In this document: positions 26,705-35,424 of the stretch, piece after piece
Layout: every line of letters begins with the position of its first letter
Position numbering within the stretch: the stretch's first letter is position 1
Assembly: GCF_026810365.1 (NCBI RefSeq)
Contig: NZ_CP113948.1
Location: forward strand, 2,195,001-2,259,000
Direction: 5' to 3'
Length of the DNA: 64,000 bases
Source: Flavobacterium praedii
GTDB taxonomy: Bacteria; Bacteroidota; Bacteroidia; Flavobacteriales; Flavobacteriaceae
Made by a program: the position numbers and the translations under genes
The notes under the pieces: generated by a model
Told to the model about the DNA's origin: nothing
Database searches by the model: none
What the model saw: only the letters and a program-made list of their open reading frames with translations

Positions 26705-28810
26705 ATGGAAAATTATGTAATTAAAAGGAATGGAAAATACAAGCCATTTGAAAGTTTCAAAATTAAAGATGCTATCGAAAAAAGTTTCAATAGTGTATCC
26801 GTAGTTGTTGACGAAAGTATCTTTGAAAGCGTGACGATCCAATTGGAAAATAAATTAGTTTGGTCAGTTGAAGAGATTCAGGATTTAATTGAAAAAAAAT
26901 TATTTGAAAAAAAATATTTTGATGTAATGCGTTCTTTTATGTTGTTCAGACATACCAGAAAATTACAACGCGAGCATATAGCTGGATTAAATGATGATAC
27001 CACTTATGTAGACAGCACCCAAACTATTGAAGAATATATAGAACAAACCGATTGGCGCATCAATGCCAATGCAAACACTTCCTATTCAAATGCTGGATTG
27101 GTGAATAATGTAGCTGGAAAAATAATAGCCAACTACTGGTTGGATAAAGTATATACCAAAGAAGAAGGTTATGCCCATCGTAATGGCGATATTCACATCC
27201 ACGATTTGGATTGTCTCACAGGATATTGTGCAGGTTGGAGTTTGAGAGTACTCCTTAATGAGGGGTTTAATGGCGTAAGAGGCCGTGTAGAGAGCAAGCC
27301 GCCTTCTCATTTTAGAGAAGCATTGGGACAAATGGCAAACTTTCTTGGGATTTTGCAAAGTGAATGGGCAGGAGCGCAAGCCTTTAGCTCTTTTGACACT
27401 TATCTTGCTCCGTATGTATTTAAAGACAATTTAGGATTTGATGATGTACTAAAAGCCGTAAGAGGATTTGTTTACAACCTAAATGTTCCGGCACGTTGGG
27501 GACAATCCCCTTTTACGAATATCACTTTGGATTGGATTGTCCCAGACGATTTAAAAACCCAGATTCCAACTAAAAATGACCAACATATTTTTAAAGAAAG
27601 TATAACTTCAGACCTACTGATAAGAGCAAAAAAAAGAGGGGTTTCTAAGGTAACCGATTTAAGATATGAGCATTTTCAAAAAGAAATGAACCTGATCAAC
27701 AAAGCGTATTATACCGTAATGACTGAAGGTGATGCTAATGGACAGCCCTTTACTTTTCCAATTCCAACGGTAAATATTACCGAAGCTTTTGATTGGGATG
27801 GAGAAAATACCGATTTACTTTTTGAAAATACGGCAAAAATAGGATCTTCTTATTTCCAGAATTTCATCGGTAGTCAATATGTTTTAGACGAAAATGGAAA
27901 CCAAATTGAGAATGAGAATGCTTATAAGCCCAATGCAGTTCGAAGTATGTGTTGCCGTTTGCAACTTGATTTACGTGAATTGCTAAAACGTGGAAATGGC
28001 CTTTTCGGAAGTGCCGAAATGACGGGAAGTATTGGAGTTGTAACAATCAATATGGCGCGATTGGGCTATTTGAACAAAGGAAACAAAGACACTTTATATG
28101 AACAATTGGATCAGCTTTTATACATAGCCAAATCAACTTTGGAGAAAAAAAGAGTCTTTATTCAAGAAATGTATGACCGGGGATTGTATCCATATACAAA
28201 ACGTTATTTGCAGCATTTCAGAAACCACTTTTCAACCATTGGTGTGAATGGAATGAATGAAATGATTGAAAATTTCACTAAAAACAAAGACAATGTCACC
28301 TCAGAAACAGGTATAGAATTTGCTTCGGGAATCCTAGATCACATTCGAAACAGAATGAAAGAATTTCAAGAAGAAACTGGAAACCTATACAATCTTGAAG
28401 CAACTCCTGCCGAAGGAACAACCTATCGCTTTGCCAAAGAAGATAAAAAACGCTATGATGACATTATTCAAGCAGGTCAAGAGGAAAATATATATTATAC
28501 CAACAGTTCTCAAATCCCAGTTGATTTTACTCAAGATCCCTATGAAGCTTTAATGCTACAAGACCAATTGCAATGTAAATATACTGGAGGCACTGTTTTG
28601 CACTTGTACATGAGTGAAAAAATAAGTTCGCCAGAAGCCTGCAAACAATTTGTAAAAAAAGTAATTTCCAATTTTAGATTGCCATACATCACCGTAACTC
28701 CTGTATTTAGTGTTTGCCCGGTTCATGGTTACTTGAATGGAGAACATGAATATTGCCCAAAATGTGATGAAATTATAATTGAAGAAAAAGCAAAATTTAT
28801 TGAAATTTAA
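26705..28810 (+). CDS. nrdD: Anaerobic ribonucleotide reductase NrdD, body without the glycyl-radical domain
   Basis: A 701-aa class III ribonucleotide reductase. An N-terminal ATP-cone (about residues 1-95, YVIKRNGKYKPFESFKIKDAI) is followed by the ten-strand barrel. The thiyl-radical cysteine region is RSMCCRLQLDL and the finger region is GNGLFGSAEMTGSIGVVT. The end holds a zinc-site sequence (CPVHGYLNGEHEYCPKC). The protein stops there. The glycyl-radical segment that should follow in the same chain is instead encoded at 28890-29057 as a separate ORF. It lies 27 bp after ric. Confidence 0.93.
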   Translation: MENYVIKRNGKYKPFESFKIKDAIEKSFNSVSVVVDESIFESVTIQLENKLVWSVEEIQDLIEKKLFEKKYFDVMRSFMLFRHTRKLQREHIAGLNDDTTYVDSTQTIEEYIEQTDWRINANANTSYSNAGLVNNVAGKIIANYWLDKVYTKEEGYAHRNGDIHIHDLDCLTGYCAGWSLRVLLNEGFNGVRGRVESKPPSHFREALGQMANFLGILQSEWAGAQAFSSFDTYLAPYVFKDNLGFDDVLKAVRGFVYNLNVPARWGQSPFTNITLDWIVPDDLKTQIPTKNDQHIFKESITSDLLIRAKKRGVSKVTDLRYEHFQKEMNLINKAYYTVMTEGDANGQPFTFPIPTVNITEAFDWDGENTDLLFENTAKIGSSYFQNFIGSQYVLDENGNQIENENAYKPNAVRSMCCRLQLDLRELLKRGNGLFGSAEMTGSIGVVTINMARLGYLNKGNKDTLYEQLDQLLYIAKSTLEKKRVFIQEMYDRGLYPYTKRYLQHFRNHFSTIGVNGMNEMIENFTKNKDNVTSETGIEFASGILDHIRNRMKEFQEETGNLYNLEATPAEGTTYRFAKEDKKRYDDIIQAGQEENIYYTNSSQIPVDFTQDPYEALMLQDQLQCKYTGGTVLHLYMSEKISSPEACKQFVKKVISNFRLPYITVTPVFSVCPVHGYLNGEHEYCPKCDEIIIEEKAKFIEI

Positions 28811-28828
28811 AAAAATGGTTTAAGATTG

Positions 28829-28882
28829 TTTAAACTCTTAAACAACTTTAAACTTTTAAACAATTTAAACCCTTAAACAACC
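28829..28882. repeat. Three tandem TTTAAACnnTTAAACAA repeats
   Basis: Units at 28829-28846, 28847-28863 and 28864-28882 fill most of the 79-bp gap between the nrdD body and the radical-domain ORF. Similar TTTAAGG/TTTAAAC strings occur near 38195-38217, suggesting a dispersed repeat inserted here. Confidence 0.6.
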
Positions 28883-28889
28883 ATATAAC

Positions 28890-29057
28890 ATGAAGTTGAC
28901 AACCAATCAGATTTTAGAACAAAATCAAGAATTACGCACCAAGTGTTTGGTGTACACTAGAGTTATGGGTTACCACAGACCCGTAGAGAGTTTTAATATA
29001 GGAAAAAAAGGTGAACACAAACAACGAACTCATTTTACAGAAGGAAAGTGTTGCTAG
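28890..29057 (+). CDS. Separate NrdD glycyl-radical domain protein (55 aa)
   Basis: An ORF of 55 codons: MKLTTNQILEQNQELRTKC, then LVYTRVMGYHRPVESFNIGK, ending in KGEHKQRTHF and EGKCC. RVMGY holds the glycine that carries the radical in class III reductases, and NIGKKGE-QRTHF is the usual end of NrdD. It lies in a different frame from nrdD, after the nrdD stop and a second in-frame stop, and overlaps the nrdG start region by 47 bp. I infer that it binds the NrdD body to give an active split enzyme, much as the stand-alone radical-domain protein GrcA (YfiD) serves pyruvate formate-lyase. Confidence 0.85.
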   Translation: MKLTTNQILEQNQELRTKCLVYTRVMGYHRPVESFNIGKKGEHKQRTHFTEGKCC

Positions 29058-29730
29058 ACCAATTAATAGCTTAACCCCTTTTACTTTACTAGATTACCCA
29101 CATAAATCAGCTTGCATTCTTTGGTTTGCAGGCTGCAATATGCGGTGTTTGTATTGTTATAATCCCGAAATTGTTTTTGGAAAAGGAATTATTTCATTTG
29201 AAGAAATCAATCGGTTTTTAAAAAAAAGAATCAATCTTTTGGATGCTGTCGTTTTTAGCGGAGGGGAATGTTTGTTGCATAAAAAGTGTATTTCCTTTAT
29301 TAGCCAAGTCAAAAAAATGGGCTTTTTAATTAAAATTGACACAAATGGTTCACAACCCGAAGTATTAAAGGAACTTATTGAAAAAGAGAGTATCGATTAT
29401 GTGGCACTCGACTTTAAAGCAACTCCTTCAAAATTCGAAAAAATAACACAGTCAAAACTTTTCAGCCCATTCGAAAAATCTTTGAATATACTACTTCAAA
29501 GTAAAATTTCTTTTGAAGTACGAACAACAGTACATTCCGAATTGTTGAACAAAAAAGACATAGAGCAAATGATTTTGTATTTGGAAAAAGCTGGGTACAC
29601 TGGTAATTATTACATTCAGCACTTTACAAATGGAGTACCAACCATAGAAAAGTTAGGCCATTCATTTAAAACATTGGAAAATGAAAATCTTTCAACAGAA
29701 AAAATAAAAGTACAATTTAGAGGAGGATGA
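29011..29730 (+). CDS. nrdG: Anaerobic ribonucleotide reductase activating protein
   Basis: A 239-aa radical-SAM enzyme that makes the glycyl radical on NrdD. The cluster motif C-x3-C-x2-C is in WFAGCNMRCLYCYNPE, and further SAM-binding motifs are VFSGGECLLH and IKIDTNGSQP. The listed start is a GTG inside the radical-domain ORF, and no closer ATG precedes the conserved TPFTLLDYPHKSACI block. The true start may lie a little later. It overlaps the next gene by 4 bp (ATGA), so translation is coupled. Confidence 0.92.
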   Translation: MNTNNELILQKESVARPINSLTPFTLLDYPHKSACILWFAGCNMRCLYCYNPEIVFGKGIISFEEINRFLKKRINLLDAVVFSGGECLLHKKCISFISQVKKMGFLIKIDTNGSQPEVLKELIEKESIDYVALDFKATPSKFEKITQSKLFSPFEKSLNILLQSKISFEVRTTVHSELLNKKDIEQMILYLEKAGYTGNYYIQHFTNGVPTIEKLGHSFKTLENENLSTEKIKVQFRGG

Positions 29731-30968
29731 GTATGAAAAAGAGCTGGATTTTGATTTGTTTTGTCAATTTTTTCATTGCGGCACTAATGGGATTATTTCT
29801 CCGATGGATGTATATTGCTCCAATTTCAGGAGTCAATTTTCAGTATTTAATGCATGGACATTCTCACGTAGCCATGTTGGGTTGGGTATATTTGATGCTG
29901 TACTGCTTGATTATTCACTTTTTTGTTCCCAAAGAAAAACAACAAAAACCCATTTACAATCGATTATTTTGGGTGACCGAAATGGCAGTAGTAGGAATGA
30001 TGATTGATTTTCCTGCACAAGGATATGCTTTTGCTTCCATTGTCTTTTCAACTTTACATATATTCTGCAGTTACTATTTTTGTTATTTGATTTGGAAAGA
30101 TGCCAAAACAAATACATATCCAGAAAAAAGAATGTTACACACTTCTTTGTTTTTTCTGATTTTCTCCACATTGGGAGTTTGGTGTCTTGGACCTGCTGTT
30201 GGGCTAATGGGGAAATCAAGTCCCTTTTACCAAATTGCGATTCAGTTTTTTCTTCATTTTCAGTTTAATGGTTGGTTTCTGTTTGCAGTTTTGGCTTTGT
30301 TTTTCAAACAGTCAAAAATAAAAATAGAGGAAAAAAAATTCCATTTGTTTTATAATTTATTTGTTACCGCAACGGTGTTAACGTTTGCTTTACCTGTGAG
30401 TTGGTCAATTACTAATCCTATTTTTTATTGGATAAATAATGCTGGAATCATAATTCAACTACTTTGTTTTGTGCTTTTTGCTAAACTTATTAGACCTCAT
30501 TATAAGGTTTTCTTTGCTCCACTTCCCCCTTTAGCAAAAACCGTTTACCGATTTGCCTTGTGTTCTTTCGCTTTAAAAGTCATCATTCAATTAATAGTTT
30601 TGGTTCCCGAGTTGGCACAGGTATCCCATGAAATTCGGAATTTTGTCATAGGATACATCCACTTGATGATGTTGGGAATTATAACAGGCTTTCTATTTGG
30701 ATTTGCATTACAAAATGATTATTTAAACTCACAGAATAACATTCAAAAATGGGGAGTCAAAATTTTCTTATCAGGATTTGTTGCAACCGAAATTCTTTTA
30801 TTTCTTCAAGGCACATGGTTATTCTTAAGAATAGGATCAATTCCTAATTATTACCAAGTTTTATTCTTAGCAAGTATCTTTTTGCCACTAGGCTTATTAT
30901 TTGTTATTAGCAATCTATTTTATAAGGAAAAAATTAAGCCATTAATCGTTCAAAACTATAGTAATTAA
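29727..30968 (+). CDS. NnrS-like / haem-copper-oxidase-like multi-pass membrane protein
   Basis: A 413-aa protein with about twelve hydrophobic helices. Histidines sit in or near helices: H43, H45 and H47 in LMHGHSHVAMLGW, FFLHFQFNGWF, and GYIHLMMLGIITGF. The H-x-H...MLG pattern recalls NnrS proteins and subunit-I folds, but I cannot assign the family. It overlaps nrdG by 4 bp and so belongs to the ric-nrdD-nrdG operon. A role in NO tolerance or haem-based electron transfer is inferred from context. It could also be an unrelated transporter. Confidence 0.6.
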   Translation: MSMKKSWILICFVNFFIAALMGLFLRWMYIAPISGVNFQYLMHGHSHVAMLGWVYLMLYCLIIHFFVPKEKQQKPIYNRLFWVTEMAVVGMMIDFPAQGYAFASIVFSTLHIFCSYYFCYLIWKDAKTNTYPEKRMLHTSLFFLIFSTLGVWCLGPAVGLMGKSSPFYQIAIQFFLHFQFNGWFLFAVLALFFKQSKIKIEEKKFHLFYNLFVTATVLTFALPVSWSITNPIFYWINNAGIIIQLLCFVLFAKLIRPHYKVFFAPLPPLAKTVYRFALCSFALKVIIQLIVLVPELAQVSHEIRNFVIGYIHLMMLGIITGFLFGFALQNDYLNSQNNIQKWGVKIFLSGFVATEILLFLQGTWLFLRIGSIPNYYQVLFLASIFLPLGLLFVISNLFYKEKIKPLIVQNYSN

Positions 30969-30991
30969 TACCAAAAATAAAACTAATTTAT

Positions 30992-30999
30992 TAAATTTG
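30992..30999 (+). promoter_or_regulatory. -7 element before rrf2-type gene
   Basis: TAAATTTG, 13 bp before the ATG, gives this regulator its own promoter with a very short leader. Confidence 0.5.
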
Positions 31000-31012
31000 T
31001 AAAAAACCAATT

Positions 31013-31447
31013 ATGTTTTCAAAAACCTGCGAATATGGCATTCGAGCCACAATATTCATCGCATCACAATCGTATCAAAACAAAAGAGTAGGACTCAAAG
31101 ATATTGCAATAAAAATTGATTCTCCAGAAGCCTTTACGGCAAAAATTCTTCAAATATTATCCAAGGACAACATCATTAACTCTATAAAAGGTGTTGGTGG
31201 AGGTTTTGAAATCCCTCGAGAAACAATGAAAGACATTAAATTGGCACAAATCGTTAATGCTTTAGAAGGAGACCGAGTATTTACTGGATGCGGTTTAGGA
31301 CTAACACATTGTTCAGAAGATCATCCTTGTCCTATGCATGAAAAATTCAAATCCATTCGTAATGAACTAGAATTTATGCTTGAAAACACAAATCTAGAAG
31401 AGTTAGCTTTAGGAATAAAAACAGGAGATACTTTTTTAAGATATTAA
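31013..31447 (+). CDS. Rrf2-family Fe-S transcriptional regulator (NsrR-like)
   Basis: A 144-aa winged-helix protein starting MFSKTCEYGIRATIFIA, with the Rrf2 wing VGGGFEIPR. Three cysteines, C93, C100 and C106 (GCGLGLTHCSEDHPC), are placed as in NsrR and IscR, which hold a [4Fe-4S] or [2Fe-2S] cluster. NsrR senses NO through that cluster and represses NO-defence genes. Being next to ric, nrdD and the nor genes, this protein is the best candidate to bind the motif-1 palindromes. The family is clear; the signal (NO versus Fe-S status) is inferred. Confidence 0.9.
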   Translation: MFSKTCEYGIRATIFIASQSYQNKRVGLKDIAIKIDSPEAFTAKILQILSKDNIINSIKGVGGGFEIPRETMKDIKLAQIVNALEGDRVFTGCGLGLTHCSEDHPCPMHEKFKSIRNELEFMLENTNLEELALGIKTGDTFLRY

Positions 31448-31470
31448 CATATAATTAGATATATCAAAGA

Positions 31471-31530
31471 AGTCCAATAAAAATAGGTCAATTAAAATAT
31501 ATTATGACATTATACCTATTATATTGGACT
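31471..31530 (+). other. Long inverted repeat after the Rrf2 gene
   Basis: AGTCCAATA with AATAGGT on the left pairs with ACCTATT and TATTGGACT on the right, around a 25-nt AT-rich loop. It has no T-run, so it is not a classical terminator. It could be an attenuating hairpin or a binding site. Confidence 0.5.
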
Positions 31531-31615
31531 AAAATATAAATTACATTGACATAACAAAAAGTAATCTTACATTTACATGGCATTTTAAGAAATTGAATAA
31601 TATACTTAAAGTACC

Positions 31616-32344
31616 ATGACAAAATCTAAGCCATCCAATTTAAACACTTATTTAAAATTAGAATACACTGACAAAAATAGCATTTGGCTAACCAATAGTT
31701 TGACTCTTCGAAAAATTGTTGGTGTTTTGGGGATGTCGATGCCTATTCTTTTGTATGTATTCTTATACTTCGATAGTGGTTTACACCATCCTTTAGCATC
31801 TATAAGTCATTATTACTTTACCCGAGTAAGTAGTATTTTTATAATTATTTTGAGTCTTTTGGCATTCTTTTTAATTATATACAAAGGAAAAAATCCAGTT
31901 GACTTCTACATTTCCTTGTTTGCAGGAGTTTTTGCATTATTAGTCATTTTATTCCCAACAAGTAATATAACCGAATTATGTGGTGATGCTTCTAAAAAAT
32001 ATGCAGTAACTATTTTACCAAAAAGTGATTTCAGAATGTACCTTCACTATACCGCCGCGGGCTTATTCTTCATTTGTCTTTCCTATATGTCTTTCTTTTT
32101 ATTTACAAAATCAAACAAAGATCCTGAACAAAGAGGTACAAAAAAAAACATCCGAAACAGAATTTATAGGACTTGCGGAATATTAATGGTCTTGGCTGTC
32201 CTCATTTTGTTTGCAGGTTCGCTTAATATAATACCACAAACTTTTTTCAGTACATTTCAATTAACTTTTTGGATGGAAACCTTAGCCATCGAAAGCTTTG
32301 GTTTTGCCTGGTTAGTCAAAGGTGAAACTTTATTTAAAGATTAA
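31616..32344 (+). CDS. Uncharacterised six-helix membrane protein (DUF998-like)
   Basis: A 242-aa protein with about six hydrophobic segments (for example residues 33-50 MSMPILLYVFLYF, 60-85 and 95-110), ending in a helix near AIESFGFAWLVKGE. The layout and the HHPLASISHYYFT segment recall DUF998-type membrane proteins, but I see no motif that fixes the family. It lies 169 bp after the Rrf2 gene on the same strand and is closed by a bidirectional terminator. The neighbouring regulon gives no clear hint of its role. Confidence 0.55.
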   Translation: MTKSKPSNLNTYLKLEYTDKNSIWLTNSLTLRKIVGVLGMSMPILLYVFLYFDSGLHHPLASISHYYFTRVSSIFIIILSLLAFFLIIYKGKNPVDFYISLFAGVFALLVILFPTSNITELCGDASKKYAVTILPKSDFRMYLHYTAAGLFFICLSYMSFFLFTKSNKDPEQRGTKKNIRNRIYRTCGILMVLAVLILFAGSLNIIPQTFFSTFQLTFWMETLAIESFGFAWLVKGETLFKD

Positions 32345-32379
32345 TTCTTCAACTATTTATAGAAATTTATTAAACAAAA

Positions 32380-32409
32380 AAAAAGGCTCAATATCTATTA
32401 AGCCTTTTT
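32380..32409. terminator. Bidirectional terminator
   Basis: The arms AAAAAGGCT (32380-32388) and AGCCTTTTT (32401-32409) sit between two convergent genes. Confidence 0.75.
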
Positions 32410-32426
32410 CATCATTCAAACCACTT

Positions 32427-34238
32427 CTAATTTACTAATTCAGGAATATTAAGTTCAAACAGTTCTTTTTTATATTGTTTCAATTGATTTACAATTTTTT
32501 CTTTACTTTTTTCAAACCAAGAATTTGAAGCCAAAAGTGATTGATAATAATCTATCCCTTCATTCAAATTACTCTTAAAAGCTTTTAGTTTTTTTACTTG
32601 CGGAGCAGTAATACTTTCTGAAAATTCATTGATTTCATTTTTTAAATAATCCATGTACATTTTCAATTCGTTGATAATAACATTTGGACGCTCTTTGTTT
32701 CCAAGAACAGAAGCATTTCCATAAATGTGTTTTACCATTTCTAGAAGCGAAACTTCTTTATCAAAAAAAGCCAAATTAGGTCCTGGACAAATAACAACTC
32801 CTTGAGATTGACCTTTTATTTTAATATGATTTTCTAAATAAGAAGCATTAGCCAAACCAACACAAAGACATGATTTCTCTGTGATGCTATTTTTCTTTTT
32901 ATCAAAAGTTTCTTTAGTCAATGAATCTTTTGTGGCATCCAATTCGTCTAATTTTAAATCTTGATATTTTCTAGAAGCTGGACACATTCCTTTTGGACCA
33001 TATTCTTTACTTAAAGCTAAGAATTTCTTAGGACAAGAACTACCTGCATGTTCCTCTTCAATACGTTTTTGTTTATAATACTCATTTGTTGTCCCTTTCA
33101 CCGCATTAAATGGAATGCCAAGTGGCGAAATGTGACTCAAATAAAAATCATCTTCTTTTGCTTTTTCTAATAAACTGCGAGTAGCTATATCTACAGAAGT
33201 TGCTTCGGGAACCAATAAAAATGGAGAACCCCAACCCACAGAATCTACTTGGTATTTTTCTAATAAAAAATCATGTTCTTCGGCAGTTCCTACTCCACCT
33301 TGAACCGTAATTTTTAATTCTAAAGGCGCATCTGGAACGTGCATCCCTTTTATCTCTAAAGCTTTTACCATCAACTCATGAGCAGATTGTATTAATTGCT
33401 CCTTTTTTTGTTTGAATTCTTCCAGAATTGGCCCTAACAAATATCCGTCTGTTGCAAAGGCATGACCTCCGCAATTTAAACCAGATTCAATTCGATATTC
33501 GGAAACCCAAAGCCCTTTTTTAGCCAAGAAATTTCCTTGAATCATTGCTGATCTAAAATCACTAACTTTCAAAATAATTTTCTTTTGTAAATTATTATTT
33601 AAGTCTGGATAAAATACCGGAAAGTTTTCAAAATAAGCATACAATCTTGGATTCATTCCAGCTGAAAGCACAACTGATGATGACAAATTACTATTGGCAA
33701 AACCGCGAAGAGAAGCGTGAGCATCATTAAACTCAACAGGTAATTGTACATCTTTTACAAAATTATCCTTATCGACTTTTGTCATAATATTTACATCAAT
33801 TTCACCAGGAGATAGATTTTCCTCAAGGTAATTTTTGATAGTATCTTTAAAAGCGATTCCATCATCAACTAGTTTTTGCAAACCATTTTTAATCTCCGAT
33901 TTATTAGGCAACATCGCGATATAATTCTCTAAAGCTTGCTTGCTTTCAGTTAATTCTACTTTGAATTTCTCAAATTTTTCTTTTACGATGGTATCCATCA
34001 AATTCAGATATGAAGTCACTCTTTCTGCACGATAATCGTGCACTTTTTGAGAGATTTCATGGTATGGAATTTTAAATTTTTCACTGTAAAATGCATTCAT
34101 TCTTTCAATCAAATCGTCATCTATAATTGAAACTACGGAAGAAATTCCATATTGAGCCACTCGTATCGGACTATCAATTGTATATGCCAATCCCATTACA
34201 GGAATATGGAAAGTATGAAGTGGTTTTTTTGTTGTCAT
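32427..34238 (-). CDS. Unrecognised 603-aa protein with conserved-looking cysteines
   Basis: A soluble protein, taken from the ATG at 34238 (MTTKKPLHTFHIPVMGLAYT). The N-terminal 170 residues include a helical region (ERMNAFYSEKFKIPYHEISQ onward). A central part looks like an alpha/beta enzyme (GLNCGGHAFATDGYLLGP; QGGVGTAEEHDFLL; VDSVGWGSPFLLVPEA). Cysteines follow: SSCPKKF, KGMCPAS, KSCLCVGLANAS, VICPGPN. The last third is helical. The central glycine-rich strands recall flavin-binding TIM barrels, and the cysteines could bind Fe-S; both are inference. I do not recognise the family. It is divergent from nadA. Confidence 0.6.
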   Translation of the reverse strand: MTTKKPLHTFHIPVMGLAYTIDSPIRVAQYGISSVVSIIDDDLIERMNAFYSEKFKIPYHEISQKVHDYRAERVTSYLNLMDTIVKEKFEKFKVELTESKQALENYIAMLPNKSEIKNGLQKLVDDGIAFKDTIKNYLEENLSPGEIDVNIMTKVDKDNFVKDVQLPVEFNDAHASLRGFANSNLSSSVVLSAGMNPRLYAYFENFPVFYPDLNNNLQKKIILKVSDFRSAMIQGNFLAKKGLWVSEYRIESGLNCGGHAFATDGYLLGPILEEFKQKKEQLIQSAHELMVKALEIKGMHVPDAPLELKITVQGGVGTAEEHDFLLEKYQVDSVGWGSPFLLVPEATSVDIATRSLLEKAKEDDFYLSHISPLGIPFNAVKGTTNEYYKQKRIEEEHAGSSCPKKFLALSKEYGPKGMCPASRKYQDLKLDELDATKDSLTKETFDKKKNSITEKSCLCVGLANASYLENHIKIKGQSQGVVICPGPNLAFFDKEVSLLEMVKHIYGNASVLGNKERPNVIINELKMYMDYLKNEINEFSESITAPQVKKLKAFKSNLNEGIDYYQSLLASNSWFEKSKEKIVNQLKQYKKELFELNIPELVN

Positions 34239-34439
34239 GCGTCTTATTGGTTTAATAAATGAATGTGACAAAGGTCATAATACTAATTTGCTTAAAAGCT
34301 GATAAATGTCATACTACTAAGAAACATATTAGAATAGATTTGCAGGCTATAAAAATCCCAATATCAAAGATTTAACAAAAACATTTATTTTGAGCTTTTT
34401 AGAAAGCAATTAGAAAGATGTAGCTTCAAAGTTTTACCT

Positions 34440-34447
34440 TATATTTG
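34440..34447 (+). promoter_or_regulatory. -7 element before nadA
   Basis: TATATTTG lies 47 bp upstream of the nadA ATG. Confidence 0.5.
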
Positions 34448-34494
34448 CATACAATTAATCTTCAATTAAAAAAACCATTAAAGTTTTTAAAAAA

Positions 34495-35424
34495 ATGAAA
34501 AGTCTTAAAGAACGTATATTGGAATTAAAAAAAGAGAAAAATGCCGTAATCTTAGCGCATTACTATCAAGAATCCGATATTCAAGATGTGGCAGATTATG
34601 TGGGAGATAGCTTGGGATTGTCCCAAGAAGCTATGAAAGTAGATGCTGACATTATCCTATTTGCGGGAGTTCATTTCATGGCCGAAACTGCCAAAATATT
34701 AAATCCTTCTAAAAAAGTAATACTTCCAGACCTAAAAGCAGGCTGTTCTCTAGCAGAATCATGTCCTGCAGAATCTTTTCAAAAATTCACAGAAGCACAC
34801 CCAGACCATATTGTAATCACTTATGTAAACTGTTCAGCCGAAGTAAAAGCACTGACCGATATAGTTGTTACTTCTTCTAATGCTATAAAAATTGTACAAT
34901 CTATTCCTCTTGACAAGCCAATTATATTTGCTCCTGACAAAAATCTAGGAAAATATGTTATGGAACAAACTGGAAGAGAAATGCTACTTTGGGATGGAGC
35001 TTGCGTGGTTCATGAAGCATTTTCTTTGGACAAATTAATTGCATTATACAAGCAAAATCCAGATGCTCAAATTATTGCTCATCCAGAATCAGAAACACAT
35101 ATCTTAAAAACGGCAAACTACATTGGGTCTACTGCTGGAATGATTGAATATGTAAAAAACAATCCAAGTAACAAATTTATTGTTGCAACCGAAGCAGGTA
35201 TTTTGCATAAAATGAAACAAGAAGTACCTAATAAAATATTAATTCCAGCCCCATCAAACGAAGACAACACTTGTGCTTGCAGCGAATGTGGATATATGAA
35301 AATGAATACCCTTCAAAAAGTATATGATTGCTTATTGAATGAAACACCCGAAATTAATGTCCCTGATGACATTAGAGAAAAAGCGTTAATCCCAATCGAA
35401 CGTATGCTCGAATTATCCAAATAA
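34495..35424 (+). CDS. nadA: Quinolinate synthase A
   Basis: A 309-aa [4Fe-4S] enzyme that condenses iminoaspartate with dihydroxyacetone phosphate to quinolinate in NAD synthesis. Motifs: [36 protein letters not shown] (C84), [11 protein letters not shown] and [16 protein letters not shown], which hold the three cluster cysteines. The stop codon overlaps the nadB start by one base (TAATG), so nadA and nadB are translated together. Only nadA and nadB of the pathway are here. Confidence 0.96.
   Translation: MKSLKERILELKKEKNAVILAHYYQESDIQDVADYVGDSLGLSQEAMKVDADIILFAGVHFMAETAKILNPSKKVILPDLKAGCSLAESCPAESFQKFTEAHPDHIVITYVNCSAEVKALTDIVVTSSNAIKIVQSIPLDKPIIFAPDKNLGKYVMEQTGREMLLWDGACVVHEAFSLDKLIALYKQNPDAQIIAHPESETHILKTANYIGSTAGMIEYVKNNPSNKFIVATEAGILHKMKQEVPNKILIPAPSNEDNTCACSECGYMKMNTLQKVYDCLLNETPEINVPDDIREKALIPIERMLELSK

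Noticed and set aside
28829..28882. CRISPR-like array
   Set aside because: The units are directly joined with no unique spacers and there are no cas genes.
28808..28892. Stop-codon readthrough or programmed frameshift joining nrdD to its radical domain
   Set aside because: A second in-frame TAA follows at 28874-28876, the radical ORF is in another frame with its own ATG, and 79 bp of repeats lie between.
29719..29726. AGGAGG as a strong Shine-Dalgarno before the 413-aa membrane gene
   Set aside because: It encodes the last residues of NrdG, and Bacteroidota rarely use such sites. Coupling by the ATGA overlap is enough.
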